Source of the DNA: Sphingobacterium tenebrionis
Lineage (GTDB): Bacteria; Bacteroidota; Bacteroidia; Sphingobacteriales; Sphingobacteriaceae
NCBI RefSeq assembly: GCF_037126265.1
Contig: NZ_JAYLLN010000004.1
Span: 102,228-166,227, forward strand
DNA: 64,000 nt
Direction: 5' to 3'
Position numbers and translations under genes: made by a program. Below, one piece after another: positions 17,629 to 25,734 of this stretch (its first letter is position 1; each line of letters begins with the position of its first letter). The notes beneath the pieces were generated by a model. The model was not told the origin of the DNA. It saw only the letters and a program-made list of their open reading frames with translations, and did no database searches.

Positions 17629-19293
17629 TTAAAGCGAAACTCCACGACGCCAAGGAATGAAATCATCCTGACCCATCAACACCGCTTTCGCTTTTATTTC
17701 GCCACTTGCCACCTGTATCACATAGTCCAGGATCCGGTGGGCGGCTTCGGCAATACTTTCCTCCCCGTCGATAATCGTCCCACAGTTCAGGTCGATGATG
17801 TCCGCCATCTTCTCATAGATCTTGGTATTGGAGGATACCTTGATCACCGGAGCAATCGGGTTTCCAGTAGGAGTTCCCAATCCGGTCGTGAACAGGACAA
17901 CATTGGCACCTGCTGCAACTTCTGCCGTGGTACTTTCCACATCATTTCCCGGAGTGCATAAAAGATTCAAGCCTTTTTGATTCGCCAATTCTGGATAGTC
18001 TACCACCGCAGTCACCGGCGATGTACCACCTTTTTTGGCTGCTCCGGCCGATTTTATGGCATCTGTGATCAGTCCATCACGGATATTTCCAGGTGAAGGG
18101 TTCATGTAGAAACCTGAACCATCTGCCTCTGCCTTAGCATTGTATACCTTCATCAACTGCATGAACCGTTCCGCCATTTCCTCGTTCAGGCAACGATCGC
18201 TCAGCTCTTGCTCCACCCCACATAGTTCCGGGAATTCCGATAGGATAACCGATCCCCCTAAACTGATCAGCATGTCGGAAATATACCCCAAAGTAGGATT
18301 GGCGGAGATCCCAGAGAATCCATCCGATCCACCACATTCCAAGCCGATGCATAGTTTATCCAAACCCGCAGGTTCCCTTTTCAGTTGATCGGCCTGCACC
18401 AATCCTGAGAAAGTGGCTTTAATGGCCTTCTGCATCAAATCCTGCTCGGTTCCTTCCAATTGTTGTTCAAAAACATATAAAGGTTTGTCAAAATGGGGGT
18501 CACGCTTTAGGATTTCTGCTTTCAGAATGGAAGCTTGCGCATGTTGGCATCCCAAACTCAATACGGTTGCCCCGGCCACATTCGGATGGGTAATATAACC
18601 TGCCAAGAGGCCACAAAGGGCATCTGAATCCATTCTGGTACCGCCGCATCCCATATCATGGTTCAGGAATTTAACCCCATCCACATTCGGGAATAGCCTT
18701 TTCTGCTCCTGGTTGATGGTTCCAGCACTCAGATCCAGGTTCAACAGGTCATCTACGGAAGCGCCAGCCTTATATCGTTCGATAAGGTGGTCTACTTCAT
18801 TAGAATAATCCTTTGATTGCACCTGATAACCCAGTTTCTCCTCCAAAGCAGTCTTCAACGTCAATACATTTCTATTCTCGCAGAAAACCAATGGGATAAC
18901 CAACCAATGATTGGCCGTACCTACGGTACCATTACTTCTATGAAATCCCTGGAAAGTCCGACCTTCAAAGGCGGACACATCAGGCCTTTCCCAATCCAAC
19001 TTACGGGCAGCCAGTTTGAATGGCTCCGCAGCATGCCGGAGGTTCTCGGTGCTCAGCAATGTTCCTTCCAAAAGATCTTCATTAACCTTCCCTACCAAAA
19101 CCCCATACATATACACCTCCTCGTCCTTCAACATGGGGTTTAACGTAAATTTATGTTTCGCTTTCACCGCTTGGCGAAGGGAGAATTCCTTTCCCCCAAA
19201 CCCGATCGATTCACCCTCCGAAAGGTCCCTAAGCGCAACCAGCACATTATCCTTCGGATGAATCTGCAAGTACGCTACATTCTTTTTATTCAT
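17629..19293 (-). CDS. UxaA-family dehydratase, probable L-fuconate (D-arabinonate) dehydratase
   Basis: 554 residues: an N-terminal SAF domain (about 13-85, IHPKDNVLVALRDLSEGESI) followed by the UxaA/GarD catalytic domain (about 107-545). The iron/substrate motifs NHDMGCGGTRMDSD, SLGCQHAQAS, GLECGGSDGFSG and CTPGNDVEST are conserved, as is TTGLGTPTGN. Family members dehydrate altronate or galactarate. Here uronate genes are absent and the neighbours are fucose-pathway enzymes, so the likely reaction is L-fuconate to 2-keto-3-deoxy-L-fuconate, replacing the enolase-superfamily fuconate dehydratase of Xanthomonas. The Campylobacter jejuni fucose island also carries UxaA-family genes, split in two, which supports this reading. 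It is 5 bp after the mutarotase gene. Confidence 0.82.
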   Translation of the reverse strand: MNKKNVAYLQIHPKDNVLVALRDLSEGESIGFGGKEFSLRQAVKAKHKFTLNPMLKDEEVYMYGVLVGKVNEDLLEGTLLSTENLRHAAEPFKLAARKLDWERPDVSAFEGRTFQGFHRSNGTVGTANHWLVIPLVFCENRNVLTLKTALEEKLGYQVQSKDYSNEVDHLIERYKAGASVDDLLNLDLSAGTINQEQKRLFPNVDGVKFLNHDMGCGGTRMDSDALCGLLAGYITHPNVAGATVLSLGCQHAQASILKAEILKRDPHFDKPLYVFEQQLEGTEQDLMQKAIKATFSGLVQADQLKREPAGLDKLCIGLECGGSDGFSGISANPTLGYISDMLISLGGSVILSEFPELCGVEQELSDRCLNEEMAERFMQLMKVYNAKAEADGSGFYMNPSPGNIRDGLITDAIKSAGAAKKGGTSPVTAVVDYPELANQKGLNLLCTPGNDVESTTAEVAAGANVVLFTTGLGTPTGNPIAPVIKVSSNTKIYEKMADIIDLNCGTIIDGEESIAEAAHRILDYVIQVASGEIKAKAVLMGQDDFIPWRRGVSL

Positions 19294-19298
19294 GATAT

Positions 19299-19640
19299 CT
19301 ATAACTCAAATATTTTATCCATTAATACCCATTTCTCTCCTGGTTTTGCGCCCGGAATGGCCTGCTGGTATTTCCACATCAAGGATTCCCAATCCTGCAC
19401 ATGCGGGTTCTGAGCATCCATTTCCCCCTTGCGCTCGAAACTAAACTGATCATCTACCTCCATGATCATAAATAACCTATTTTCAAAACGATATATCTGC
19501 ATGGATATTACCCCAGCATCCTGTATCGACTGTTGGATTTCCGTAGGAATCCGCTCATGGTAGGTCTCATATTCCTTAATCAGAACTGGATCATTTACCA
19601 GATCCAGTGCTAACGCATATTTTCTATTCTTCATACCCAT
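19299..19640 (-). CDS. L-fucose/L-rhamnose mutarotase (RhaM family)
   Basis: 113 residues of the RhaM (COG3254) ferredoxin-like family: ALALDLVNDPVLIKEYETYH near the start, then VISMQIYRFENRLFMIMEVDD and a late W-x-x-LMWKYQQ segment. Family members interconvert sugar anomers; homologues in fucose clusters supply the anomer used by the dehydrogenase. The start ATG overlaps the permease stop by 1 nt (TAATG), evidence of translational coupling. Met3 (MKNRKY) could be the real start. It is distinct from FucU, the other fucose mutarotase family. Confidence 0.88.
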   Translation of the reverse strand: MGMKNRKYALALDLVNDPVLIKEYETYHERIPTEIQQSIQDAGVISMQIYRFENRLFMIMEVDDQFSFERKGEMDAQNPHVQDWESLMWKYQQAIPGAKPGEKWVLMDKIFEL

Positions 19641-20893
19641 TAATGATTTTTGGTGGAGATGACCTGTTCGCCAGATTTATTATTCAGGGCAAACAAGACC
19701 ACCACAAAGAAACAAACTAAAACAACAAAATACCCATATTGCATATGGCCGGTGCTATCCGAAATATAGCCTAATAAGGGCGGAAAAATGGCACCACCAA
19801 CAATCGCCATGATGATCAGACTGGATGCCGATTTGGTATCCCCGCCGATTCCTTCCACACCCATCGCAAATATCGTTGGGAACATAATGGACATGAAAAA
19901 GGCAATCGCCACCATGCTGTAGAGTGCAACCATGCCAGAAGCGAATATACTGATCAGTGTTAAGATACAGGCTATCACCGCATAGATCAACAACAATTTG
20001 GATGGCAGGATATAACGCATCAAAAAAGTGCCCAAGAAACGACCGATAACGATCAAAAGACCAGCGATAGCGGCATAATCCTTCGCATCAAAAGCCTGTA
20101 TCCCAGCTACCTCCGTAGCAAAGAGAATGATAAAGCTCAGGACACAGATCTGGGCACCCACATAGAAGAATTGGGCAATCACGGCCCAACGCACATTCTT
20201 ATGACGGAATGCGGACCATACACTGGCATTGGAATCCCCCTCCTCTTTTGCTTCAGGGAGTTTGATCAGGGCAAACAACAAAGCCGCCAATAAAATAACA
20301 CAACCCAATACGATATAAGGCCCTTTTACAATGGCCGTTTCTGCCTGGATATAGGCCGTTCTGGCTGTTTCATCCAACGCAGCAACTTCCTCATGGCTTA
20401 ATGGTGGTTTTGCCAAAATAATGTACCCGCCCAATAAAGGAGCAACAAAGGAAGCCAAACCATTGAAAGACTGGGCAAAATTCAACCGTTGGGTAGCTTT
20501 GCTCGGATCCCCTAGAACGGTCATATAAGGATTGGCTGCAGTTTCCAGGATCGTGATCCCACAAGCCAAGACAAATAACGCCATCAGAAAGAACAGATAA
20601 CTCATGGTATTGGCGGCAGGTACGAACAGGAAACAACCGACAGCAAATAATAACAAACCGATCAAGATGGCGGTTTTGTACCCATATTTTTTCATGAAAA
20701 TCCCTGCGGGTATGGCCATGACGAAATAAGCCACAAAAACGGCCGAATCGATCAGTGAAGCCTGTAAATGGCTCAGACTGAACGCGCTCCGAAGATGCGC
20801 AATCAAAATCGGATCCAGGTTATGGATAAATCCCCAAAAGAAGAACAGGGATGTGATTAAGATAATAGCCAATGTATTATTTGCTTTGCTCAT
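19640..20893 (-). CDS. fucP: FucP-type sugar:H+ symporter (MFS), operon 2
   Basis: 417 residues with about 12 transmembrane helices. FucP signatures are FFFWGFIHNLDPILIAHL (17-34, Asp27 matching E. coli Asp46), FMKKYGYKTAILIGL, and ITILETAANPY with the membrane Glu, then QRLNFAQSFNGLAS. The gene is first in the oxidative sugar operon and begins 132 bp from the divergent AraC gene. It is clearly diverged from the operon-1 permease (for example HNLDPILI against HGFLDVLD), so the two copies may differ in substrate or affinity rather than being a recent duplication. Confidence 0.88.
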   Translation of the reverse strand: MSKANNTLAIILITSLFFFWGFIHNLDPILIAHLRSAFSLSHLQASLIDSAVFVAYFVMAIPAGIFMKKYGYKTAILIGLLLFAVGCFLFVPAANTMSYLFFLMALFVLACGITILETAANPYMTVLGDPSKATQRLNFAQSFNGLASFVAPLLGGYIILAKPPLSHEEVAALDETARTAYIQAETAIVKGPYIVLGCVILLAALLFALIKLPEAKEEGDSNASVWSAFRHKNVRWAVIAQFFYVGAQICVLSFIILFATEVAGIQAFDAKDYAAIAGLLIVIGRFLGTFLMRYILPSKLLLIYAVIACILTLISIFASGMVALYSMVAIAFFMSIMFPTIFAMGVEGIGGDTKSASSLIIMAIVGGAIFPPLLGYISDSTGHMQYGYFVVLVCFFVVVLFALNNKSGEQVISTKNH

Positions 20894-20918
20894 AGATGGT
20901 TTTTATTGGAAGACCTAA

Positions 20919-20930
20919 ATAAGCGATTAA
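20919..20930. promoter_or_regulatory. LacI-type operator candidate ATAAGCGATTAA
   Basis: This matches TTAANCGNTTAA with one mismatch and lies 26 bp upstream of the permease start, inside the 132-bp divergent region shared with the AraC gene. It reproduces the palindromes found upstream of the GH172 operon, which argues that one regulator controls both operons. No good -33/-7 pair is visible in this region for either direction. Confidence 0.5.
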
Positions 20931-21025
20931 ATTGCAGAATGGAGTGAAGAAAATTACCTTTTTTATAAACTATATTATCATTTGATGCGAATGATATTGA
21001 TAAAAAATGAATAAATTAGTCAATT

Positions 21026-21880
21026 ATGATCATCAAGCAGCTCGAAGTTCCCAAGCAGTACAACGAAAGTTTCCAGATCCGAAGAGATTATGCTCCGCGG
21101 CATCATCAGATATGGCATTACCACGATGAGCTGGAAATTGTACACATTTTAAAAGGCTCTGGGACACTTTTTATCGGAGACAGGATAAAACCTGTTCAAC
21201 CTGGAGAAACGGTTCTTATACCTGCGCAGATTGCCCATTATTGGCTCTTTGAAGAGGATGTTGTGGACAATCCAGAACCTCATGCTATTGATTGCCTGGT
21301 CATCCACTTCAAAAAAGATCTCGGAATCGAACGGTTCTTTTCCACCCCCGAACTGCTTGAAATCAAAACCCTGATCGATCAATCCGAACGCGGTTATTTT
21401 TTTGATTCGAATTCTTATACGGCAATCCAACCCCTATTCGAGCACATGCTGGTCAACCAAGGCTTGGATCGCTTCATCGCGTTCCTGAAATTCCTTAGCC
21501 TGATGCAGAACAGCCCAAAAGAAGAGCTTACCTCCGAAAATTATTCCATACTCCATCAATCGGAAGACCAGTTCCGGATGAACAGTTTGATGGAATACCT
21601 GCGGGAAAACTATAAGCAAAAGATCAAATTAGCGGATCTGGCGGGATTGGCTGGCTTGACCGAAAACTCTTTCTGTCGGTATTTCAAACAAAAAACCGGC
21701 AAGACGCCGGTTCAGTTCATTACAGAATTACGCATTTCCCATGCCTGCAGTCAGCTGAGGAACAGCAAACTATCCCTGAAGGAAATCTGTTACGATAGTG
21801 GTTTCAATAATTTTGTGAGCTTCCACAAAAACTTTAAAAGCATCATCGGACAGACCCCATTGCAGTTCAGACAGGCATAG
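21026..21880 (+). CDS. AraC-family transcriptional regulator with N-terminal cupin
   Basis: 284 residues. The N-terminal half (about 15-100) is an AraC-type cupin: HHQIWHYHDELEIVHILKGSGTLFIGD, then PGETVLIPAQIAHYW. The C-terminal half has two helix-turn-helix motifs, LADLAGLAGLTENSFCRYFKQKTG and SLKEICYDSGFNNFVSFHKNFKSIIG, ending TPLQFR. It is divergent from the oxidative sugar operon and so is the obvious candidate activator of it, probably sensing the sugar through the cupin. It ends 8 bp from the convergent nhaA gene with no terminator between them. Confidence 0.9.
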   Translation: MIIKQLEVPKQYNESFQIRRDYAPRHHQIWHYHDELEIVHILKGSGTLFIGDRIKPVQPGETVLIPAQIAHYWLFEEDVVDNPEPHAIDCLVIHFKKDLGIERFFSTPELLEIKTLIDQSERGYFFDSNSYTAIQPLFEHMLVNQGLDRFIAFLKFLSLMQNSPKEELTSENYSILHQSEDQFRMNSLMEYLRENYKQKIKLADLAGLAGLTENSFCRYFKQKTGKTPVQFITELRISHACSQLRNSKLSLKEICYDSGFNNFVSFHKNFKSIIGQTPLQFRQA

Positions 21881-21888
21881 CAGGACGT

Positions 21889-23058
21889 CTATGCATATGT
21901 TTTCTTGGATTTCAATACCATGAAACCAATGATACCCGCCAATAAAGAAGTGATCAAAATGGATAGTTTTGCTTCTGAAATACTCAACGGATCCTTAAAC
22001 GAGAGGATCGCGATGAAAATGGACATGGTAAAACCGATACCTGCCAATAGACCTACCCCCAATACATGACGCCAAGTACTTCCTTCCGGCAGGCTGCTCA
22101 ACTTTAATTTTGTACATAGGTAGGAAGTCAGTAGAATACCGACTGGTTTTCCAAGCAATAATCCCAAGGAAATACCCAAACCTAAGGAAGAGGTCAGACC
22201 GCCGATCATTTCGCTTTCCAAGGTGATATTGGTATTGGCAAAGGCAAAAAGCGGAATGATCAGGAAGTTCACCGGTTTGCTCAGGGCATGCTCCAATCTT
22301 TCCAATGGAGATTCTACATCCGTATCGTTTGTCGGGATGGTCATAGCCACCAAAACCCCTGCTATGGTAGCGTGAATACCGGAATGATGGATAAAATACC
22401 AGATGAATACACCCGGAATAAGGTATAGATAAGGATTCTGTATATTTAATCGGTTCATGATGATCAGGATCAACAGACCACCTAAGGCGTATAGCAGATA
22501 AGACACTTCGATACCAGAGGAATAGAAAAATGCGATAACCAAAATAGCGATCAAATCATCCACGATGGCCAAAGCCGCCAAAAAGATCTTCAGGCTACTT
22601 GGCACCTGTTTCCCCAACATACCGATCACGGCCAGTGCAAAGGCTATATCGGTCGCCATCGGGATTCCCCAACCACTAGCTGTTTCTTGACCTGCATTAA
22701 AGCCTACATAGATCAATGCCGGAACAACGGCACCACCAATCGCACACAAAATAGGTAATGAGGCCTTTTTAGGCGAAGAAAGCTCCCCTTCCACAATTTC
22801 CCTTTTGATTTCCAGACCTACCAATAAAAAGAATATGGCCATTAATCCATCATTAATCCATAACAATACGGAATACCGGAGGTGGATGCTCTCATTTTCA
22901 AATCCCAGCTGTCGGTCCAACAAGGTCTGGAGCGATCCTGCCAGCGGTGAATTCGCCACGATCATGGAAAATATCACACAGATGAATAAGAGAATACCCC
23001 CTGCATTACTCGATTGGAAGAAATTTTTGAATGCATTCAGATTAATCAATTTTGCCAT
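21889..23058 (-). CDS. nhaA: Na+/H+ antiporter NhaA
   Basis: 389 residues, standard length, about 12 membrane segments. The pH-regulated sodium/proton exchange motifs are present: GWGIPMATDIAFALAVIGML with its Asp (E. coli Asp133 region) and ALAIVDDLIAILVIAF with the paired Asp (Asp163/164). The N-terminal region LLFICVIFSMIVANSPL and the LFAFANTNI segment also fit. It exports Na+ from the cytoplasm in exchange for H+. The gene is monocistronic: convergent with the AraC gene on one side, and separated from guaB by 221 bp on the other. Confidence 0.96.
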   Translation of the reverse strand: MAKLINLNAFKNFFQSSNAGGILLFICVIFSMIVANSPLAGSLQTLLDRQLGFENESIHLRYSVLLWINDGLMAIFFLLVGLEIKREIVEGELSSPKKASLPILCAIGGAVVPALIYVGFNAGQETASGWGIPMATDIAFALAVIGMLGKQVPSSLKIFLAALAIVDDLIAILVIAFFYSSGIEVSYLLYALGGLLILIIMNRLNIQNPYLYLIPGVFIWYFIHHSGIHATIAGVLVAMTIPTNDTDVESPLERLEHALSKPVNFLIIPLFAFANTNITLESEMIGGLTSSLGLGISLGLLLGKPVGILLTSYLCTKLKLSSLPEGSTWRHVLGVGLLAGIGFTMSIFIAILSFKDPLSISEAKLSILITSLLAGIIGFMVLKSKKTYA

Positions 23059-23225
23059 ACTGTTTCCTTAATAGTTAATTATCCTATAAATTTTATTTAT
23101 ATATTTTGAGGTAGATTATTCGATTTACTCTCGAATACGGCTAAAATATGGAATCTCCTTAGCATACATCAGAATTATTGCATAGATAATATCTATAATT
23201 TAATATCCATGATATAACCAAACAA

Positions 23226-23254
23226 AAAGGCCAGAGCAAAATGCTCTGGCCTTT
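23226..23254 (-). terminator. Intrinsic terminator of guaB
   Basis: AAAGGCCAGAGCA pairs with TGCTCTGGCCTTT around an AAA loop (13-bp perfect stem). The minus strand continues with a T-run. It lies 26 bp after the guaB stop. Confidence 0.92.
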
Positions 23255-23279
23255 GAAAATCCCCTTTTATAAAGTAAGG

Positions 23280-24755
23280 TTAACCTCTACTGTTATAATT
23301 TGGCGCCTCTTTGGTGATCTGGATATTGTGAGGATGAGACTCTCTCAAACCAGCTCCTGTGATACGCACGAATTTAGCTTCTTGTAATTTTTCGATGGTC
23401 GCTGCACCGCAATAACCCATGGAAGCACGCAATCCACCAATATATTGGTAAACCACTTCAGCCAATGTACCTTTATATGGAACACGTCCAACAATACCTT
23501 CAGGTACCAATTTTTTGATATCGTCTTCCACATCCTGGAAATACCTGTCTTTGGAACCTTTTTCCATAGCTTCCACTGATCCCATTCCGCGGTAGGACTT
23601 AAATTTACGGCCTTCCAACAAAATGGTCTCTCCAGGTGCTTCCTCTACGCCGGCAAATAAAGAACCTGCCATAATCGTGTGTGCTCCTGCTGCAATAGCT
23701 TTGGCGATATCACCTGTTTGTTTGATCCCTCCATCAGCGATCAAAGGAACTCCAGTTCCTTTCAATGCTTTTGCCACTTCGTATACAGCATATAATTGAG
23801 GAACACCAACACCTGCAATAATACGGGTGGTACAGATCGAACCTGGACCAATACCTACTTTAACAGCATCGGCACCAGCATCAGCCAACATTTTAGCCGC
23901 ATCTCCCGTAGCGATATTACCTACGATAACCTGTAGGTCCGGATATTTTGACTTAACTTCTTTTAATTTATTAACTACACCCAAAGAATGTCCATGGGCC
24001 GTATCGATCGTGATCACATCTACCCCAGCCTTCACCAAGGCATCCACACGTTCGATGGTATCAGCCGTTACACCTACTGCTGCACCAACCAACAATCTTC
24101 CATGTTCGTCCTTTGCGGCATTTGGGTAATGCTTATATTTTTGGATATCCTTAAAGGTAATCAATCCTTTAAGCATCCCATTGGTATCAACTACCGGTAA
24201 TTTTTCAATTTTGTGGTTCTGTAGGATTTCCTCCGCCTTGATCAAGTCAGTACCTTCTGGAGCAACTACCAAATTTGTTTTGGTCATCAGCTCACTGATC
24301 GGTCTTGCCATATCCTTTTGGAAACGAAGGTCACGGTTGGTCACAATCCCTACCAATTTGGCTTCCAGATTGATCACTGGAATACCACCGATCTTATGGT
24401 CACGCATGATCTGGAAGGCATCACCCACTGTCGCTGTCTCCAATAAGGTAACAGGATCTTGGATCATACCGCTCTCCGAGCGCTTAACCTTGCGAACTTC
24501 CGCAGCTTGTTCTGCGATCGTCATATTTTTATGTAGCATCCCAATACCACCGGCCTGCGCGATCGCGATCGCAAGATCAGCTCCAGTTACAGTGTCCATC
24601 GCTGCGGACACCAAAGGGATGTTTAATTTGATTTTTTTAGTTAGAAAGGTACTGGTGTCTACGTCACGAGGCAATATTTCAGAATAAGCTGGAATCAAAA
24701 GTACATCGTCGTAGGTAAGTCCTTCTTGTACGAATTTTTGTGGATCTAATTGCAT
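23280..24755 (-). CDS. guaB: Inosine-5'-monophosphate dehydrogenase
   Basis: 491 residues, the usual length. It oxidises IMP to XMP with NAD, the committed step of guanine nucleotide synthesis. Visible landmarks: FVQEGLTYDDVLLIPAYSE at the start, two CBS domains inserted at about 95-210 (MIQDPVTLLETATVGDAF; LMTKTNLVVAPEGTDL), the catalytic Cys loop GIGPGSICTTRIIAGVGVPQ, the IMP-binding DGGIKQTGDIAKAIAAGA, and the flap YRGMGSVEAMEKGSKDRYF. C-terminal end SHPHNIQITKEAPNY. It is transcribed alone from a clear promoter at 24789-24820 and ends at a strong terminator. Confidence 0.98.
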   Translation of the reverse strand: MQLDPQKFVQEGLTYDDVLLIPAYSEILPRDVDTSTFLTKKIKLNIPLVSAAMDTVTGADLAIAIAQAGGIGMLHKNMTIAEQAAEVRKVKRSESGMIQDPVTLLETATVGDAFQIMRDHKIGGIPVINLEAKLVGIVTNRDLRFQKDMARPISELMTKTNLVVAPEGTDLIKAEEILQNHKIEKLPVVDTNGMLKGLITFKDIQKYKHYPNAAKDEHGRLLVGAAVGVTADTIERVDALVKAGVDVITIDTAHGHSLGVVNKLKEVKSKYPDLQVIVGNIATGDAAKMLADAGADAVKVGIGPGSICTTRIIAGVGVPQLYAVYEVAKALKGTGVPLIADGGIKQTGDIAKAIAAGAHTIMAGSLFAGVEEAPGETILLEGRKFKSYRGMGSVEAMEKGSKDRYFQDVEDDIKKLVPEGIVGRVPYKGTLAEVVYQYIGGLRASMGYCGAATIEKLQEAKFVRITGAGLRESHPHNIQITKEAPNYNSRG

Positions 24756-24788
24756 AGCAAATAATAATGGGGTTTCCTATTTGCGAGG

Positions 24789-24820
24789 CAAATCTACGGA
24801 AAATCTCTGATTTTAGCAAA
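24789..24820 (-). promoter_or_regulatory. guaB promoter (Bacteroidota type)
   Basis: On the minus strand, TTTG (24817-24820) and TAGATTTG (24789-24796) are separated by exactly 20 bp. This is an exact match to the Bacteroidota housekeeping promoter TTTG-N19-21-TAnnTTTG. The leader to the guaB ATG is about 30 nt. Confidence 0.8.
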
Positions 24821-24967
24821 ATAAATAAAAGGCCGAAACGAATTAAATGACATTAAAATTAGTTTTACTGTTTTTTGGCAAACTATTTGCTTAGATTGAA
24901 ATGAAATAACTGTACAATATTCACATTTTGATAATGTATGGTTAATGGAAAACATAAATTAATTCAC

Positions 24968-25444
24968 ATGAAAAAATTATTTTTATCTCTATTTGCAGTT
25001 TCAGCTTTAACATTTGCTGCTAACGAAGCGCAAGCTCAAACACCTTACAAATCAGCATTGGGTATCGTTTTCGACGGTTACGATGGTTCTAACGTAGGTA
25101 TTCAGTACAAAACAGCATTAACAAATGTTTCAGCTTTACAATTGCAGGCTGCATTCCGTAACCACTGGGTTTCTTTCGGAGCAGATTGGCAATATGAAAA
25201 AGCTATCCCTAATGCAGACGGTTTAGCATGGTACGCGGGTGTTGGTGCTCAAGTTGGTATCTGGAGTCACGATGGTAACTCTTCTACTAGCTTCGGTATC
25301 CGTCCTCAAGTTGGTTTAGAGTACAAAATCCCTACTATTCCAATCGCTATGCACTTAGACTACAAACCATACTTAGGTTTGAATAATGACACTGGTTTCG
25401 ATGGCGGTGGTTTCACTTTCGGTGTGAAATTCGTATTGAAATAA
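24968..25444 (+). CDS. Small outer-membrane beta-barrel protein of unknown function
   Basis: 158 residues from the ATG at 24968 (MKKLFLSLFAVSALTFAANEAQAQ, a clean signal peptide ending AQA-Q); an ATG 10 codons earlier would put a polar stretch before the signal and is rejected. The mature part alternates aromatic and small residues in short strands (IQYKTALTNVSALQLQAAF, WYAGVGAQVGIWS, PQVGLEYKIPTIPIAMHLDY) and ends FTFGVKFVLK with a basic terminus, typical of a small 8-strand outer-membrane barrel. Codon use is strongly biased, with near-uniform preferred codons, suggesting high expression. It is a single gene with its own terminator. Specific function unknown. Confidence 0.8.
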   Translation: MKKLFLSLFAVSALTFAANEAQAQTPYKSALGIVFDGYDGSNVGIQYKTALTNVSALQLQAAFRNHWVSFGADWQYEKAIPNADGLAWYAGVGAQVGIWSHDGNSSTSFGIRPQVGLEYKIPTIPIAMHLDYKPYLGLNNDTGFDGGGFTFGVKFVLK

Positions 25445-25463
25445 GTCTACCAAAAAGAAAAAC

Positions 25464-25491
25464 AAATGGCGGCCAATGGCCGCCATTTTTG
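25464..25491 (+). terminator. Intrinsic terminator of the small OMP gene
   Basis: AAATGGCGGCCA pairs perfectly with TGGCCGCCATTT, followed by TTTTTG. It starts 19 bp after the stop codon at 25442-25444. Confidence 0.92.
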
Positions 25492-25516
25492 TTTTAAAAG
25501 GTCGGTTTGGCATCGC

Positions 25517-25629
25517 TGTGAAAGTAGGGTGAAAGCATGGTGAAAGTATGCTTTTCCTATGCTAAGCATACAAAAACCTGCTTTAAACATACTATAACCT
25601 TGTTTTTACCCCGAAAACAGCCTTTTAGG
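25517..25629 (+). repeat. About 110-bp dispersed intergenic repeat, copy A
   Basis: This is alignable end to end with 52912-53022 (same orientation). Shared blocks are TGAAAG...GGTGAAAGTATG, TAAGCATAC, TGCTTTAA, TAACCTTG, GCGAAAACA/CCGAAAACA and CCTTTTA. It contains a hairpin GTATGCTT (25546-25553) / AAGCATAC (25564-25571). Both copies sit just downstream of a rightward gene's terminator. No protein is encoded. Confidence 0.75.
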
Positions 25630-25734
25630 TTAGGAATTTAAAAGAGAAAATAAACTAATTTTCTAGTTAAATTTTCGTTATTTAGCTAGGTAAATTGTAG
25701 CAGCTTCCCTAAAAGAACCGTTGAGTCTTATTAC

